This document shows, one piece after another, positions 42,706-56,200 of a stretch of 64,000 nucleotides of DNA. How positions within the stretch are numbered: position 1 is the stretch's first letter; every line of letters begins with the position of its first letter. The position numbers were made by a program, and so were the translations under genes. Source of the stretch: Shinisaurus crocodilurus. Its lineage: Eukaryota; Chordata; Lepidosauria; Squamata; Shinisauridae. Under the pieces are notes generated by a model. The model had not been told where the DNA came from. It saw only the letters and a list, made by a program, of their open reading frames with translations, and did not search any database. The stretch covers positions 11,465,042 to 11,529,041 of the forward strand of contig CM037885.1 in NCBI GenBank assembly GCA_021292165.1, given 5' to 3'.

Positions 42706-45499
42706 GCACCAGCCCCAAACTTGGAGGAACCCTTAAGGCCCCTAAGTTTAAAACAGGCGGATGAGGGGTGCGGCCCGTTGCATATTGCACACTCGTGTCG
42801 AAAGGGGCAAGTAGGGCTGGAGCAGGAGCCTTTGGACAAAAGTTCCCAGCAGACTGGTCAGTGTTGAATCGACTGCCCCATGGAAAGATGGGGTGTGGGA
42901 GTCGTGGGTGACTTAGCCAGAGCATGGCCACTGTCGGATCTATCCCCGAAGATAGACCTAGCAGGAATCATGAATTCCAACCAGAGGTCATTACCTTTAA
43001 AGTCCTACTGCAGGGAATGATCAAATGCACTTTCTGCAGAAGCCTTCATCGTAAGTCATCAATGCACTGCCCTCGAAACCAGAGTATGCCGAATAAATAA
43101 TATTGAGATACTTGGTGAGTACCACACCCTTATCCGGGAACTCTTGTTGTAAAATTCCCATATAAATCATGAAACCAGGCAACCAATTGGCGCAGGTTTC
43201 TTCCTTTTCACTCTCTCCTGATCTCTGTCTTTATTCTTATCCTTATCCTGTACATCAGGTTCCTGTTATAAGAGGGGAAAGATGTCCACAAACTCTCCCC
43301 ACTAAATCTTGTCTTTAGTAGCTGGAGACAGATGATAGCCCAGCAGGAAGGAAGTGGCACCTGGCAGAATAATATTGTCATTGGCATTGGGATAGTGATC
43401 ATTCAAGTCAGGGGCAGACACACCTTTAGATGCGGGGGCCACACACTCCACTGGCCCGGACCACACTGAAGCACAAGCTAGAGTGGCAGATGAAAGTGTA
43501 TTGGCTACACCAGGCCCAATTACAGATCCCGTTGCTGTGGTGCCCCCAGTAGAAGGCACCGTGGTGGAACTGCCCATCTCCTGCTGCTGATTCAGGATGG
43601 TGGCAGGGGCAGTGGCTGGCCCTGTTGAAAAATGGCTGTCAGTCCTTGAACAGACAGGACCAGAGGAGGTTGCAAAACAGCAACCAAAGCATCCGGCGAG
43701 TATGCCAAGGCAGGTGCACCCCTGCCCAAACTTGGCCATGCAGTCGAAGATGTGAGAGGGGTAGGAAATGTGGGTTCCGTGGAAAGGGCCCGAATCGGTG
43801 TCCCGGGAACAAACCCAGGGAAAATAACCCTATGGTGCAAAGCGACTGAGATTTGAAAGCCAGGGGACTCACCGACCAATGATTGGACCGTGGGTCAGAT
43901 GATGTTGGCATCAGAGGTAGCGGAAGACTCTGAGAGGGGAATGGGCCTTGCCTGGTATACGCAATAGGCAGCACCGGCATCTGGTCCTCAGGCTGGCATG
44001 GCGCAGACTCAATGGCTGGAACGGGAAGCTGAGTCATTGCAGAACTAGTGCTCGCCTCGATGGCGTCCAAGCGAGCCGCAACAGACAACCACAACTGCCG
44101 CTGGGTCTATCTTCTAGTTCCAACCCCCCGCCCCAGTGGACCCTCCCTAGAAGGCTGCATGGGAGTAGGGAGGCCCTTCCCCCTCTCCACTGCCGCTAAG
44201 CGAGTAAAGATTGAGGAAACATCCACGGCCTCATCCTCGGCGGAGGAAGAGATCACAGGCTGGCGAGCACGCTTCACCAATTGCTTGGGGGCACGCCCCT
44301 TCCCTTTCTTACCACCCTGTCCCTTCTTGGGAGGCATCGCAATCCCTAGATAATAATTGATAAGATATGATAATAAAAGCAGAATTTTATTGGTGCAGGA
44401 CACAAAAGAAATTACCAAAATAAGGCAACAAAGCTTCAAGAATGAACATTGTACAAACCCAGACAGCTTAAGCTATTGGGTAATATAGTATGAAGCAAAA
44501 TTGCAAGGCCAAAGAATATGGAGACACTGGATGCCTGGGGTCACAGTTCACCCCAGGACACTGGTGACGAGAAGGCCACACCCCAAGAGAGCACGAAGTA
44601 GTGGAAGGCAGGCTCCACCCATGCCGACGACTGGGCTGCTCATTAGCACAGTGGGCAAAATTAATTAAGGCCGGATAGGCCCGTCCAACTGCAACAGGCC
44701 GTCCCCAGAAGGAGGACACTGCCCACGGGGACAAAGATCGGAGCACGGGAAGGCACAAGCCCCTGCCCTGCCCGGCAGCCCTTGGAGAAACGCGGGACCG
44801 CACCAGGCCAGAACAGCCGGAATACAGCAGGGGATGAAGGGGCAAGGTGCCGAAGAATGGCGCGCCACAGCAAAATCCCAGGATAACCCAGTCCAACCAC
44901 CACCCAACCCCGCGGCAGCTGGGATAAACCACCTGTCAAGTGGGTGGCTCGGGAAGCGGCCACACCACCCAGGCGTGCTCTGAGCAAAGCAAGCTCAAGC
45001 CTGGCAACCCGGGAAGAGAGGGGAGGCACAGCCACGGCAGAGAAATCGCCACCCCCCACCCTGCAAGCAAACCAACAACCATTCTCAGCAGTAAGGAGTC
45101 CAACGCAGCCACGTGTTGGCAGAAGACGAGCATGAGGTAAGCAGCTCTCCTTCCTTCTTTCTCCGCAGCCGCAAAAAGAAAGAGGCCGAGGGTGGGGCGG
45201 TCGGGTCTAATATTGACCCTGGCGCCCCGCCATCCTTGAGCCTCATTGGAGCGTGCGATCACCACATAGTGGTCTCACTCTCCTTCTCCCCCCCCCCCCA
45301 CGTGCAAAATTCTCCCTGCCAACAGCTACGCATGGTTGGGGGAAGAGAATTCTGATCACAGCCCCAACGAAAGAAATACATTTCCGAAACACATTGGCCA
45401 ATAATAAAGATTTTCTGTAGGCACCTGAGACACTTCTTTCACTCCCCTAGTAGAATACCGGTAATTGTCTTCAAATTTGATTTAAAGGTTTGAAGAAAA

Positions 45500-45845
45500 T
45501 TTACGCTGCAGTCCTATACCCACTTCCCCAGGCATAAGCCCCATCAAACTCAACAGGGGCTCCCAACACATTACAATGAAAGCATGTAAGGAGTGGGAGA
45601 GGCCTGTCACCGTCATGTCTCTTTCCCCAAAACACCTGAAAAGGTCTCCTGTAAGGGGCTGAAGGAGAGGGTGTGAGGATGTCATAGTGGTGGCGGGAAA
45701 GGAAGATGAATTTGGATTCAATACTCCACAGTCTCCCAACATAAAATAGAGCAAATGTACAACAGGGGCTAACTATTGGTGAGTTATTGACCACATCTGG
45801 TTGTCCATTCTGCCTGACTTGGGAAGAGGAAGTTCAACCCAAGCT

Positions 45846-45892
<47 letters not shown>

Positions 45893-46085
45893 TTCATTTC
45901 TATACCGCCCAATAGCTGAAGCTCTCTGGGTGGTTTACAACCATTATAAAAGTTTACAATAAAATACAATTTTACAATAAAATACAATATAAAAATACAA
46001 ACAATGAAAACATCGAAAAAAATCCCACTAGACATTTTTTAAAAAAATAAAAATTACTTAAATAGCTAAGACAAGATTATAAAAA
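45500..46085 (-). mobile_element. LINE 3' tail and (ATT)n microsatellite
   Basis: 45845-45891 is (ATT)n. 45892-46080 is a LINE tail (CTATACCGCCCAATAGCTGA, then GCTCTCTGGGTGGTTTACAA). 45503-45560 resembles the GCA(A/G)TCCTATAC end of the MITE family. Confidence 0.6.
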
Positions 46086-47850
46086 GTAGACTGGTTTAAA
46101 AAAAAGAAAAGGAAAGGAAAGGAGGGGAAAGTAAGAAAAAAAAAGTGACATCACCACCACCCCGTGTAATATTTGAAGCTGTGCCCTGTTTACAACAGTC
46201 CTTTTCCAGCACAGCCTTGCCAAGCAGCTGTTTTATGAGAAAGAGGAACTTAAGCTAAGTGGCTTCAGTTTCCCTTTCTTGTAAATTGTCTGTCTGATCA
46301 GCATATACTGTGACCAGAGGGCAAGATGGCCTCCAAGCTGATCCACAGAAATTTAAGAAAATGGCACTGTTCCTCATCAGTTAGGGAAAGTATGCCTTAA
46401 CACCACTTTCTCTTGGGTTGCTTTCACACTACAGCCCTTCTCAGTGCTATTGAGCTACTGCTTTTCTGTAAATTAGCTGGAAGTGCCCTGAAAATGTAGA
46501 TTTTATGTAGCACTTAATCTTATACTACATTACCCAGTGATGCCCTTCCCTTGGCCAAGATCCTTCTGTAATTTTCCTTCACAACATTACAGAATGTCCC
46601 ATTCAGCAAACGTCCCCTGAAATGTTAACTAAAAGTTTCCTGCTTGCTGGTTTGGCACCTTTTCTTTTCTTTGTGTTCACCACGTTTTAGAGATTAGAGC
46701 AGAATTGCCCCCTTACTAGCTTCTGTTCTCTGCAGAGGGGTGTGTGTCTTAAAATGATTATTTTCCTCACATTATTTTCTTTGTTTTTAATAGCAAAATT
46801 TCACATAAAAAGAAAGAAAAGCAAATAATGATGCAAGAAACCAAGAAATTAAGCCCCTTCCCACTGGGGAACAGAAGTTGATTAATGAGGGGCAATTTGT
46901 CACAAATCCTTCAGCCACACTGAACAGGGAGCAAGAAAATAGGTGAACAAGCAAACACAGATGTTTTAATTATAGGAACATAATCTTTTGCCCCTGGCTC
47001 CATTTGGTGGTTCTAACCTGGGCTCCACCCACTCTAAACACTCTAAACAGTCTCTCCAAGCAGTCAACTGCATCCATTTTAACTCTTCGTTTCCTGCCTT
47101 GCAGTAAAGGAAAAGAAGCAGAAATGGCCACCCACAGGCGCTGTACGATCTTGTCAAGTGTTTGCATTTGTTTACCATCTTCTTTGCTCACTGAGCTCTT
47201 TTGAATTTGATGCCTGGGCATATACCATTATTCGTGTTGCTTTAATGATGCCTGACACCAATCTCTAAATGCAGCAAAAATAACAGCCAGTCAGCCTGGT
47301 TTCGTTTTACTATAAATCCAATGAATTTTCTTGAGTTTCTCAGCCGTGAGTGAAAGGTATGAAGAAGTGTGCTCTCCCGGCTGCTTACTGGCAGCAGCTT
47401 TGCCCCATCCCCCCTCGGCCAGGATGAAGTCTTGCGGGACCAGCCAACCAACCCTGCCCAGGGAAATCCCCCTAACCATTCCTGTTTTTAGTGATTGCTA
47501 CATTCCAAAAAAATTTCGCAGTTGCTACATTCAGCACCCAACTCCTCAGTTGAAGCTACATAGAGATGTTTCTGCATGAAAAGCCACCCCACCCTCACTA
47601 CACATCTGGGCCCAACTGAAGTTAGCACTCAACATCCCAAACTCCAATGCCTGACTCCAGCCCCTTCCTACATCACCCCCTTATGCAATAAAGAAACCAT
47701 TTGTGGTGTTTAAAAAAACTTTACTGGTTAGCAAAGAACAGGTGAAAGCAATAACTTCTGTAAGTTAGGCTGTGAAAGTTGGGGCTGGAGTCATAAGCTA
47801 CGTGTCAAGGGAGAAGAAGTTCCAGGGGATGCTTTGAGAGTAGGTGTACA
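46085..47850. other. Gene-free stretch downstream of gene 3
   Basis: No exon of the neighbouring gene families, no clear repeat and no RNA gene were seen. The 83-residue minus frame at 46970-47221 (MDAVDCLERLFRVFRV) has a protein-like look but no recognisable family and no splice context. Confidence 0.4.
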
Positions 47851-47855
47851 CAAAA

Positions 47856-48160
47856 AGTCTTAGGGGCGTGGGCCTTGGGCAAAGTGGGGCCACTGGTCCC
47901 AAATGAATTGTCCTATAGCAGGAGTGGGGAGTATTTTTCGGCCCAAGATCCGAATTGGCTCTGGGCAGGCACTTTGGGGGCTGCATGTGGCCCCCAATGT
48001 GACTGCCCAGACCTGATTCACGCACGCACGCACGCACACCCCTCCCTCCTGAAAATGCACCCCTGCTGCACAAATAGCTTTTAAAAATTCAGTTAGGTTT
48101 ATTAGAAGCCTAACTGCATTGGGGGAGGTTTGATTTCTTGAGAGGAGTGGCAGTGTTGGG
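47856..48160 (-). repeat. Unnamed ~300-bp repeat, copy 1
   Basis: The inverse of this segment recurs at 61650-61945 (shared TTTCTCAAGAAATCAA, CAGGGGTGCATTTTCAGGAG, CACGCCCCTAAGA). The 61.6-kb copy is flanked by a target duplication, so this is a mobile element of unknown type. Confidence 0.65.
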
Positions 48161-48613
48161 GAGAGTAAGTCCTTCCATCTCCAGAAGCAACACACACACA
48201 CACACACACACACACAATGCACCCCTACAGTGTAATAAGGCCTTCAAAAAGGCTCCATTGGCACCAACTGAGACTTTTAGAAAGCCTAAATGAAGTGCGT
48301 GGGTGGGGAGCGTAGGGGAAACCTCTTATCTTCGATTAGATACCAGAACTGAGAGATTTTCAGCTGTGAAAATCATCTCCGATCAACTGCTGATCAGAGA
48401 TTTTGGTCAGGGGGGAGGGGTCAGGACATGGACAGCCGGCAGGCTGGATGGGGTCTTCCTGCAGGCTATATCCAGCCTGTAGGCTGGAGACTCTCCATCC
48501 CTGCAGTAAAACAAAGAGGAAGGCAAGTTCCCCTGAAAGACCAAGCTCAAAACAGGAAAAGTTGTATGCAAACAAGGAGGCTTTCTTCAGTGCCCAGATG
48601 CCGCAACAGTTGA

Positions 48614-50178
48614 TTACAAGAGAAGGTTCATCAGCAGGAGAGCCAGGAGGAAGAATCCAGAGGATGGGGAGGCCTTCTTGGCTTGGACGTTCTTGGCTAG
48701 GCTACATTTTACATTTTGTATAGGAGACCCACCAAAAAGCGTCCCATTGAACTTTGTCAATTTAATGCAGATGGATTCTGTGGTGCAGCCCTTCAGGGTG
48801 CTGTTGATGACTTTCAATTTTGGATCTGGAAAACAAAGATCAGCAGCCAGGGGAATCAGTAAGCACTACACAAACAAACCCATCGATCTCATTTTTATTT
48901 CTTAAAAATATTCAAATTACCACCAAAAAAATACAACTACATTTATCCATCGTGCTTAAACTTAAGGAGGTAGCAAAAATAGGTACATTTAAAAGACAGG
49001 AGAAAGAAAGAGAGAAAGAAAGAAAGATTTAAAAGTCTCTTGCCTACAACTTGACATCACCTTTCATCTATTGTCCAGAGACCATCCAAGATGGACGGCA
49101 GGTTTGGTCTTCATGGGGTAGGTTTCACCATGAAGGTTGTGGTGAAGAAGCCTTTTGGGGGGGGGTGCTTTTTCTTAAACCTAATTGCTCTATCGCAACA
49201 AGCAGCAACAGGCCTACATAATGAGAGGCCCAGCAGGCTACAAAGTTTCCCCATGTAGAGTCATTCCAAAGGTTTGGGGTGGGGTGGGGGGAGAGACAGT
49301 GACTGGCCCCCATAGTTTAAGAAAGAGCAAATTAGGCCTTAGAACAGATCGTGATCATCGGCCTTTAATATTACATCTACAAGCTCCTAATTCTGCAGTG
49401 CAGCTAACCAGTCCCTCCAAATGAATGCTGCTATTGAGTGTCCCCAGCGGGTAAAATGGTCACCGGCTCACCGCGCTTGAGCAGCCTGCCGGCATAAAGG
49501 TAAGCTCTGTTCCAGCAGCCAGCTAAGATATGCTATATTGACCTGGTTTGCAAGATCACAGAGGGAAAATAAGCCACGAAGATTATTTTTCCTCTGTGCT
49601 TTATTTATTTATTTATTATTACATTTACAGTTATACCTTGGATTGCAAGTAACTTCGTTTGAGAGTGTTTTGCAAGACAAGCAAATTTTTAAATATTAAT
49701 TTTTTAAAAAAATTGACTTGATATACAAGCGACGTCTTGCCATGCAAGTACTGTAGTACGGCTTAAATTAAAAATCTTTGTACAAATTTTTTGGGGGGAA
49801 TTTCGTTTTGATATACAAGTGTTTTGGATTACAAGCACGTTTCCGGATGACTGTATATCCCACCTTTTTTCCTCCAAGGAACCCAAGTTGGCTTACATGA
49901 TCATCCATCCTCCTCCCCATTTTATCCTCACAACAACCCTGTGAGGTAGGTTAGGCTGAGAGTCAGTGACTGGCCCAAAGTCACCCAGTGAGCTTCATGG
50001 CCGAGCGGGGACTAGAACCCAGATCTCCAAAGTCCCAGTCCAACACTCTAACCACTATGCTACACTGGCTCTGTGATCGTGTGAACCTGCTCATTGTCTG
50101 ACCAGTCAGCTTTTGTTATCATTAAGGCTCCTCTTTTCTTCTCCCTCTCTCTGGCTCGCTCCTTCCTTCCTTCCTTCC

Positions 50179-50212
<34 letters not shown>

Positions 50213-53200
50213 GATCCTCTTTTCTCTCTTTCTCTCTCTCTGAGTCCTCTTTTCTTCTTTCTCTCTGGCTCTTCCTCCCTCCCCCCTCTACTCTGGCTCC
50301 TCTTTCCTTCCTTCCTTCCTTCCTTCCCCACCCCCTCTCTGACTCATCTTTTCTTCTCTTTCTCTGGCTCCTCTTTCCCCCTCTTTCTCATTGGCGGCTC
50401 CTTCCTTCCTTCCTTTTCTCTCTCTCTCCTCCCCCCATGCAAGTGAATGGAGCAAATTCTCCATTATTTGCATGGGACAAGGAGAAACCTCTGAGCTGAA
50501 AATTGGGCTTCCAGCCTTCCACCTCCCTCCAGAGTCCAACCATTTTTTTGACAGGGCACCTCCCCCGCCCATATACAAATGATTGGAGGAAACACTCCAT
50601 TCCTTTGCAGAGGGGGGAAATAGCTTGGCAGGTGCCCCAGTCAGGCCTTGGGTGTCACATTGTGGACCCCAGGCATACAACTTCAGAATTACCAGTACTG
50701 TACCTTGAAATGTGACGAAACTAAAGCAGAAAGTGTCACTTCCACTACAATATACTCTCTCCTCAGGGCAGCCCTTTGTCAAAGAAGAGCAGGCTGGACA
50801 AGCTTTTCCATTGTATTTCTCGCTTGTACTTGGCACTGGAAAATAAAGAGTCAGACAGCTTGAGGTAGCACAAGTCACCTTAGAGAAGGTACCCCCAGCG
50901 GCTACCTGCTATATAGGGATAATGAAAACTGACCTGCCTTACAGGATTCTTTTGTGAGTGACTGAGAGATTTACAAAGTGGGTGCTATGTAAATGTAAGT
51001 GCTAAAGATTAGAGTGGAGCAAAGGTTAAAGTGTTGCTAAAAATATTTGATCTAGTGGGAGGTTCCTGAGAAGCTTGATCTTGGTGAGTTTCTCGTTTTT
51101 TTTCACCGGCAAGCTTGTTCCATCCTGGTTCCGTAGAAGGTTTCTTTCTAGAGAGAAAATTATATGTATTTTTGTGCACATTTTTTTTTTAAGGATGTTT
51201 TTTTTTTACAGACGCACCCACTGAGTAAAGCATGTTTGTGCAAATTTTAGCAATGTGTGTCGTTTTATTTGCACCTTTTTCAGCTGTAAGCATGTTAACA
51301 AATGCATCATTTTTGTTGGTTTGTTTCACAGAACGTGCTGCAACCTCAAAAATGTACAGATTTCCAACTGCAAATTCTGTTAAGGACTGGGACTGACGTA
51401 GGAAAAAACCCTGATGGAGCGAATTTCTCAACCATCCCTACATGGTGGCAGTTAGACTGCCTACCTATTTCTCAAATCTGATGGAGTGTGTGTGTGTGTG
51501 TGTGTGCATGCACGCATGCATAAGCAGAACCCCAACATTTGCAGAAGCACACCAGGCAGACGTGACCTTACAATGACATGACCAACTCTGCAAATGTGAA
51601 CCAGGATTGCCAGAAGCAACACTCAAAGAGGAGCCAATCCGATTCGTAACTATTACCCCATAGTAAGAAAGACTTGAGAGAACGCGGAGTCAGAGGGGTC
51701 CACGGCTTCTCGTCTTGGGAGGGCCAACACATATAGGATCTGGGTTAATGTACATCAGTTTCTTCATTGCTGCTAAGGGCTTCTCTACACGAGGCACGAT
51801 GCCTCACTCACGGAAGCTTGCGGGTCCTTTCCACGACGTCAATGTCCTCCCAGGGCCTCTCCCGTGTTTTCCAGGCATTTTCGCAGCTTTTTTAGAGAGA
51901 GATAGGAACGTCACGTATTATCCTGGATGGCGCCATGATTCACTACAGAAGCCTCGGCTCGTGTAAATTCGCAGTTCTGCTCTATACCACAGCACCACCT
52001 TATGTTGTGCAATGGAACATGTAGGACCATATAGAAAGGCAGAGCGGAAAACCCCCACGGGGGGTGGGGGGCAGACTCAGCTTGTCTAAGCATGGAAAGC
52101 TAAGCAGGGTCAAGCCTGGTTATTACTTGGATGGGAGACCCCTCCTCTAGTTTCCTGCATTGAACAGGGGGTTGGACTGTAGGCTCCTTCCAACTCTATG
52201 ATCTATGAATCTATGATGCTACTCTTCCTCCATGAAGGAAAACAGAAGAAGCAGCCTCAGTAAAGCACCAGGTTAAATGCTTCATGTAGAGAAGTCCTAA
52301 GAATAACATGCACCTCTTACTGACTCGCTGCCAAGACCATTTCAACCATAGAAACTGACCTGCCTGTGACACAGAACCTTTCAAGGTTCCAGAGATGTCA
52401 CTTTATATCAGTGCAGCCAATTAATAAGGGGGTAAATTTATTTATTTTTTATTTATTTATTATATATTTATACCCTGCCTTTTTTCCTGCAAGGAACCCA
52501 AGGCGGCTTACATAATCCTCCTCCTCCTCCTCTCCATTTTATCCTCACAACAACCCTGTGAGGTAGGTTAGGCTGAGAGTCAGTGACTGGCCCAAAGTCA
52601 CCCAGTGAGCTTCATGGCCGAGCGGGGACTAGAAGCCAGATCTCCCGAGTCCCAGTCCAACAACCTAACCACTACGCCACACTGGCACTGTAACCTGTAA
52701 TTCAAGGTTTTTCTGCTTAATCATAGCCATTAAACAATTGATGCTCGTAATCCAGGCTGCATCCCATCCTCCTCAGGCACGACCTCTGAGTCATAGTCAT
52801 GCTGACAAATAGGCAGGAAAGCAGAACAAGAGGAAAACGATACCTACATGCAGGAGTGTCTGGCGTGCAGCCATCCTCCATGCAACAGTGGGTGTTTTCC
52901 TTAAGGAATTTTCCTTGGCCAAAGACCAGAGCAATCAGTCCCGTGTTGCACGTCTCAGAGGATGCGCAGCTCTTAACTAGGGATGAAAATGTGGTGTTGC
53001 CTGCAGAAAAAGAGAGAGGCTATATTTAGATGTACATGGGCATGGGTTGGATGGATCTACATGGGCATGCATGCTGTTGATTTAATCCAGATCTCATAGA
53101 ACCTAAAGCACGGGTAGGCAACATGGCGCCCAAGGGCGCCAATGTGCCCCTGCACACCTTTCTTGATGTGCCCCTGGACACCTCCAAGGTGCCCCACCCC

Positions 53201-56200
53201 TCCCGCTGTTTTGTTCTGTTTTAATTAACACATTGTCTTACTGGCAGCTGGGCTTGCTGTGAAATAGGTTTCTGTTGGTGCTGAAAACTGTTGAAAGGAG
53301 TTGTTTTGTGTGTTGGGGCTCAGACCCCACCTCTGCCTTGTACTCAGTCTTTTGGGCAGGTGGCTTGTCCTTTGCCACACCTTCCACGGCAGCCATATTG
53401 TGGTGGCACCCAGGACAGTTTCCCAAATTGCCAGGTGTGCCTGTGGCCCATAAAGGTCGCCTAGCCCTGACCTAAAGCATTACTTTGGAGCCCAGGACAA
53501 TATCAGCTCTGTCTCTTTGCTGTATGCCCAGGTACGGGCCGCTGGTCGTAGAGATGTAGTCGAGTAGCCCGGACGTTACCGAGCAGCCCGAACTGGGCCT
53601 GCTCGTGTCCACTGAGCTACTCGGCCACACGGGCTTACCTGCCAGCAGGCTCTCGGGAGAGCCTGCCTCCCCGTCCACTGGTCCCGTCGCGTCCTTCCGG
53701 CCGCGCTCTGTTTTTGGCTGGGAAAACCAGGGCATACCCTGGTTCCCCCCACCAAAACAGAGTGCGGGCAGGGCTCCGGCAGCGGCGGGGGTGGCGCAGA
53801 GATGGTAGGCTGCGGTGGGGTGGCAGTGGGGTGGTGGTGGGGTCCGGCGGCTGCGGGGGGGTGGCGGGGGGTCCGGCAGCTGCAGGGGGGTGGCAGGGGG
53901 GGTCTGGCGGCTGCGGGGGGTGGCGGGGGTGGCAGCAGTGGCGGTGGCGGCTCGAGCGGCGCGGAGAACGCTCCGCGCCGCTCTGAATGCCAAGATCGGC
54001 CGCCGCTGGCGAGATTGGCCGCCGCAGCCTCGAGGGCCGAGCCAGGAGCAAGCCACGAGCCGATTCCAGGCTCGGCCCCACCACTAGCAGTAAAACACAT
54101 CTTTTGCACACAGAGGGCCCGACATTTGCTCTCTGGTTAAGGGTTGCAACTCTGCCAGGCAGGGGAAGACCTCTATCTGAGGCCTCGGATAACCACTGCC
54201 AGTCAGAGTGGGCAATACGGGGGATGACGGACAACTGTGTCACTATAAGGCAGCTTCTAATATTGACGTGGCTTGCACAAACTGTGTGGCCTATTAATCG
54301 GTGACGCCTGGTTTATGATCCCTCTCACTCACCTCCAGAGCCTTCCATCAAACTGATGGCACAGGCAACTTGGCCCTCAGGACAAGTCTTACTCTTGCCT
54401 GTGCAGCTTATGTCTCCGCTGCACATTTCACACTCCAGAGAGGCACCTGGAGGAGGGACGAGAGAGGGGAGGAACAAGAAAAGGTTACACGAGGTATACA
54501 GTCCGGGCAGTGTTCTAAGTTATCAACCAGAGAAGAACTAAAGCCCACATGGGTGGCTAACATGATGCACCATCTGTGAAGATATTCTTTAATCACTGGG
54601 ACATTGTCGCTGAAAACAGGGCTCCGGCGTATACTCTGTACTATTTTAAAAAAACGAATCTCTACATCAGTATTCTTCACCACAAGGTCTGAGGGCCACG
54701 GGCAACTCCCAATCACCGCAAGTGCGGCTCTCCACCTCTTTCTCTCCAACTCTCTCTCTTTCTTTCTTTCTCTTTTTGCAGTAGCTGCTCATTCGCAGCA
54801 GGGCCTCTCTCTAGCATTGCCTTGTTGTTTGCTTTAGCGGTGGTCCAGCTGCTGTGATCTGGGCTACTGGAGGAGGTTTCGTGGGTGGGGAGTCAGGAGA
54901 CCTGCCACTCGTCAGATGTAAGGTGGCCGGGGGGGGGGGGAGGGAGAATGCAACCTGCTAATCAGCTGTGGTGGTGGTGGAGGACCCCAAGAGGCAAAGA
55001 GCAACCGCTGCCGGGGATGGGAAATCGAATGTGCTGTGTGAAAGTGAGGACCAAGTGAGCCTGCCGCCGGAATTTGCCTGCTGGGGGAGGGAAGAGGAGA
55101 GCCCCCCCCGAGCCCAGGAAAGCCCCCCCCAAATAGCCTCAGCAGCAGTGACTGTTGCCAAAGTGGCTTCTGCTTGAAAAACAGTGAAGATCATTGCACT
55201 ATGCTCTGTCCAGGTAGCCCAAGCTGTGTGATTTTATTTATTTATTTATTATTTATTAATTATATTTATCAATCGCCCATCTGGCCGGTCACCCGGCCAC
55301 CCTGGGCGATGTACAATTAAAATACAGTTAAACACAATAAAATATAATAATTAAAACAATATAAAAAATTCTCATTAAAAACCTAACCCACCCCATATTC
55401 CCGCCTGAACAGCCATGTTTTTAATGCACGGCGGAAGCTCATCACGGAGGGGGCATGGCGAAGGTCACTAGGGAGGGAGTTCCATAATGTGGGGGCCGCC
55501 ACAGAGAAGGCCCTCTTCCTAGTCCCCACCAGCCTGGCTGCTCTGGCTGATGGGATAAGGAGAAGGCCGTCCCTGGCGGATCTTGTTGAGCGGCCTACTT
55601 GATTTCATAGAATCATAGAATCATAGAAAAGTAGAGTTGGAAGGGGCCTACAAGGCCATCGAGTCCAACCCCCTGCTCAATGCAGGAATCCAGGTCAAAG
55701 AATCTCTGACAGATGTCTGTCCAGCTGCACCTTGAATGCCTCCAGACTGGGAGAGCCCACGACCTCCCTAGGTAGTTGATTCCATTGTCTTATTGCTCTG
55801 ACAGTCAGGAAATTTTTCCTGATGTTTAGGTGGAATCTAGGTTCCTGTAACTTGAGCCCATTATTCCGTGTCCTGCAAACTGGGATGATCGAGAAGAGAT
55901 CCAGGCCCTCCTCTGTGCGACACCCCTTCAAATACTGGAAGAGTGCGATCATATCTCCCCTCAGTCTCCTCTTCTGAAGGCTAAACATGCCCAGTTCTTT
56001 CAGTCTCTCCTCATAGGGCCTTGTTTCCAGTCCCTTTATCATCCTTGTTGCCCTCCTCTGAACCCTCTCCAGTTTGTCTATGTCCTTCTTAAAGTGAGGT
56101 GCCCAGAACTGGACGTAGTACTCAAGATGAGGCCTAACCAGTGCCGAGTAAAGGGGAATTATCACTTCCCGCGATTTGGAAGCTATACTTCTATTAATAC

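Larger units (their letters stand above)
39340..45280 (-). mobile_element. Decayed DIRS-like tyrosine-recombinase retrotransposon
   Basis: Read on the minus strand, in order: a basic ORF1 start (MPPKKGQGGKKGKGRAPKQ near 44337), gag-like text with a CPFRHECAICNGPHPSSAC zinc-knuckle-like motif near 42800, reverse transcriptase (41490-42110, with HYLDDFLF), RNase H (40260-40690), and tyrosine recombinase (39345-40195). This order is that of DIRS elements. Frames are broken many times. A solo LTR (42216-42705) and a GC-rich insert (40945-41315) interrupt it. 44460-45280 is a GC-rich leader; the terminal repeats were not resolved, so the outer limits are approximate. Confidence 0.78.

Noticed and set aside
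46970..47221. 83-residue minus frame that looks protein-like
   Set aside because: No family recognised, no signal or cysteine pattern, and overlapping frames of similar length on both strands.
50288..50878. 196-residue minus frame, Glu/Arg-rich at its end
   Set aside because: Only the part encoded by 50704-50835 is a real exon (gene 3 exon 4). The rest is intron and C/T low-complexity sequence.
53472..54243. Overlapping Pro-, Ala- and Gly-rich frames of 177-202 residues
   Set aside because: A GC-rich minisatellite opens several frames on both strands at once. No conserved domain.
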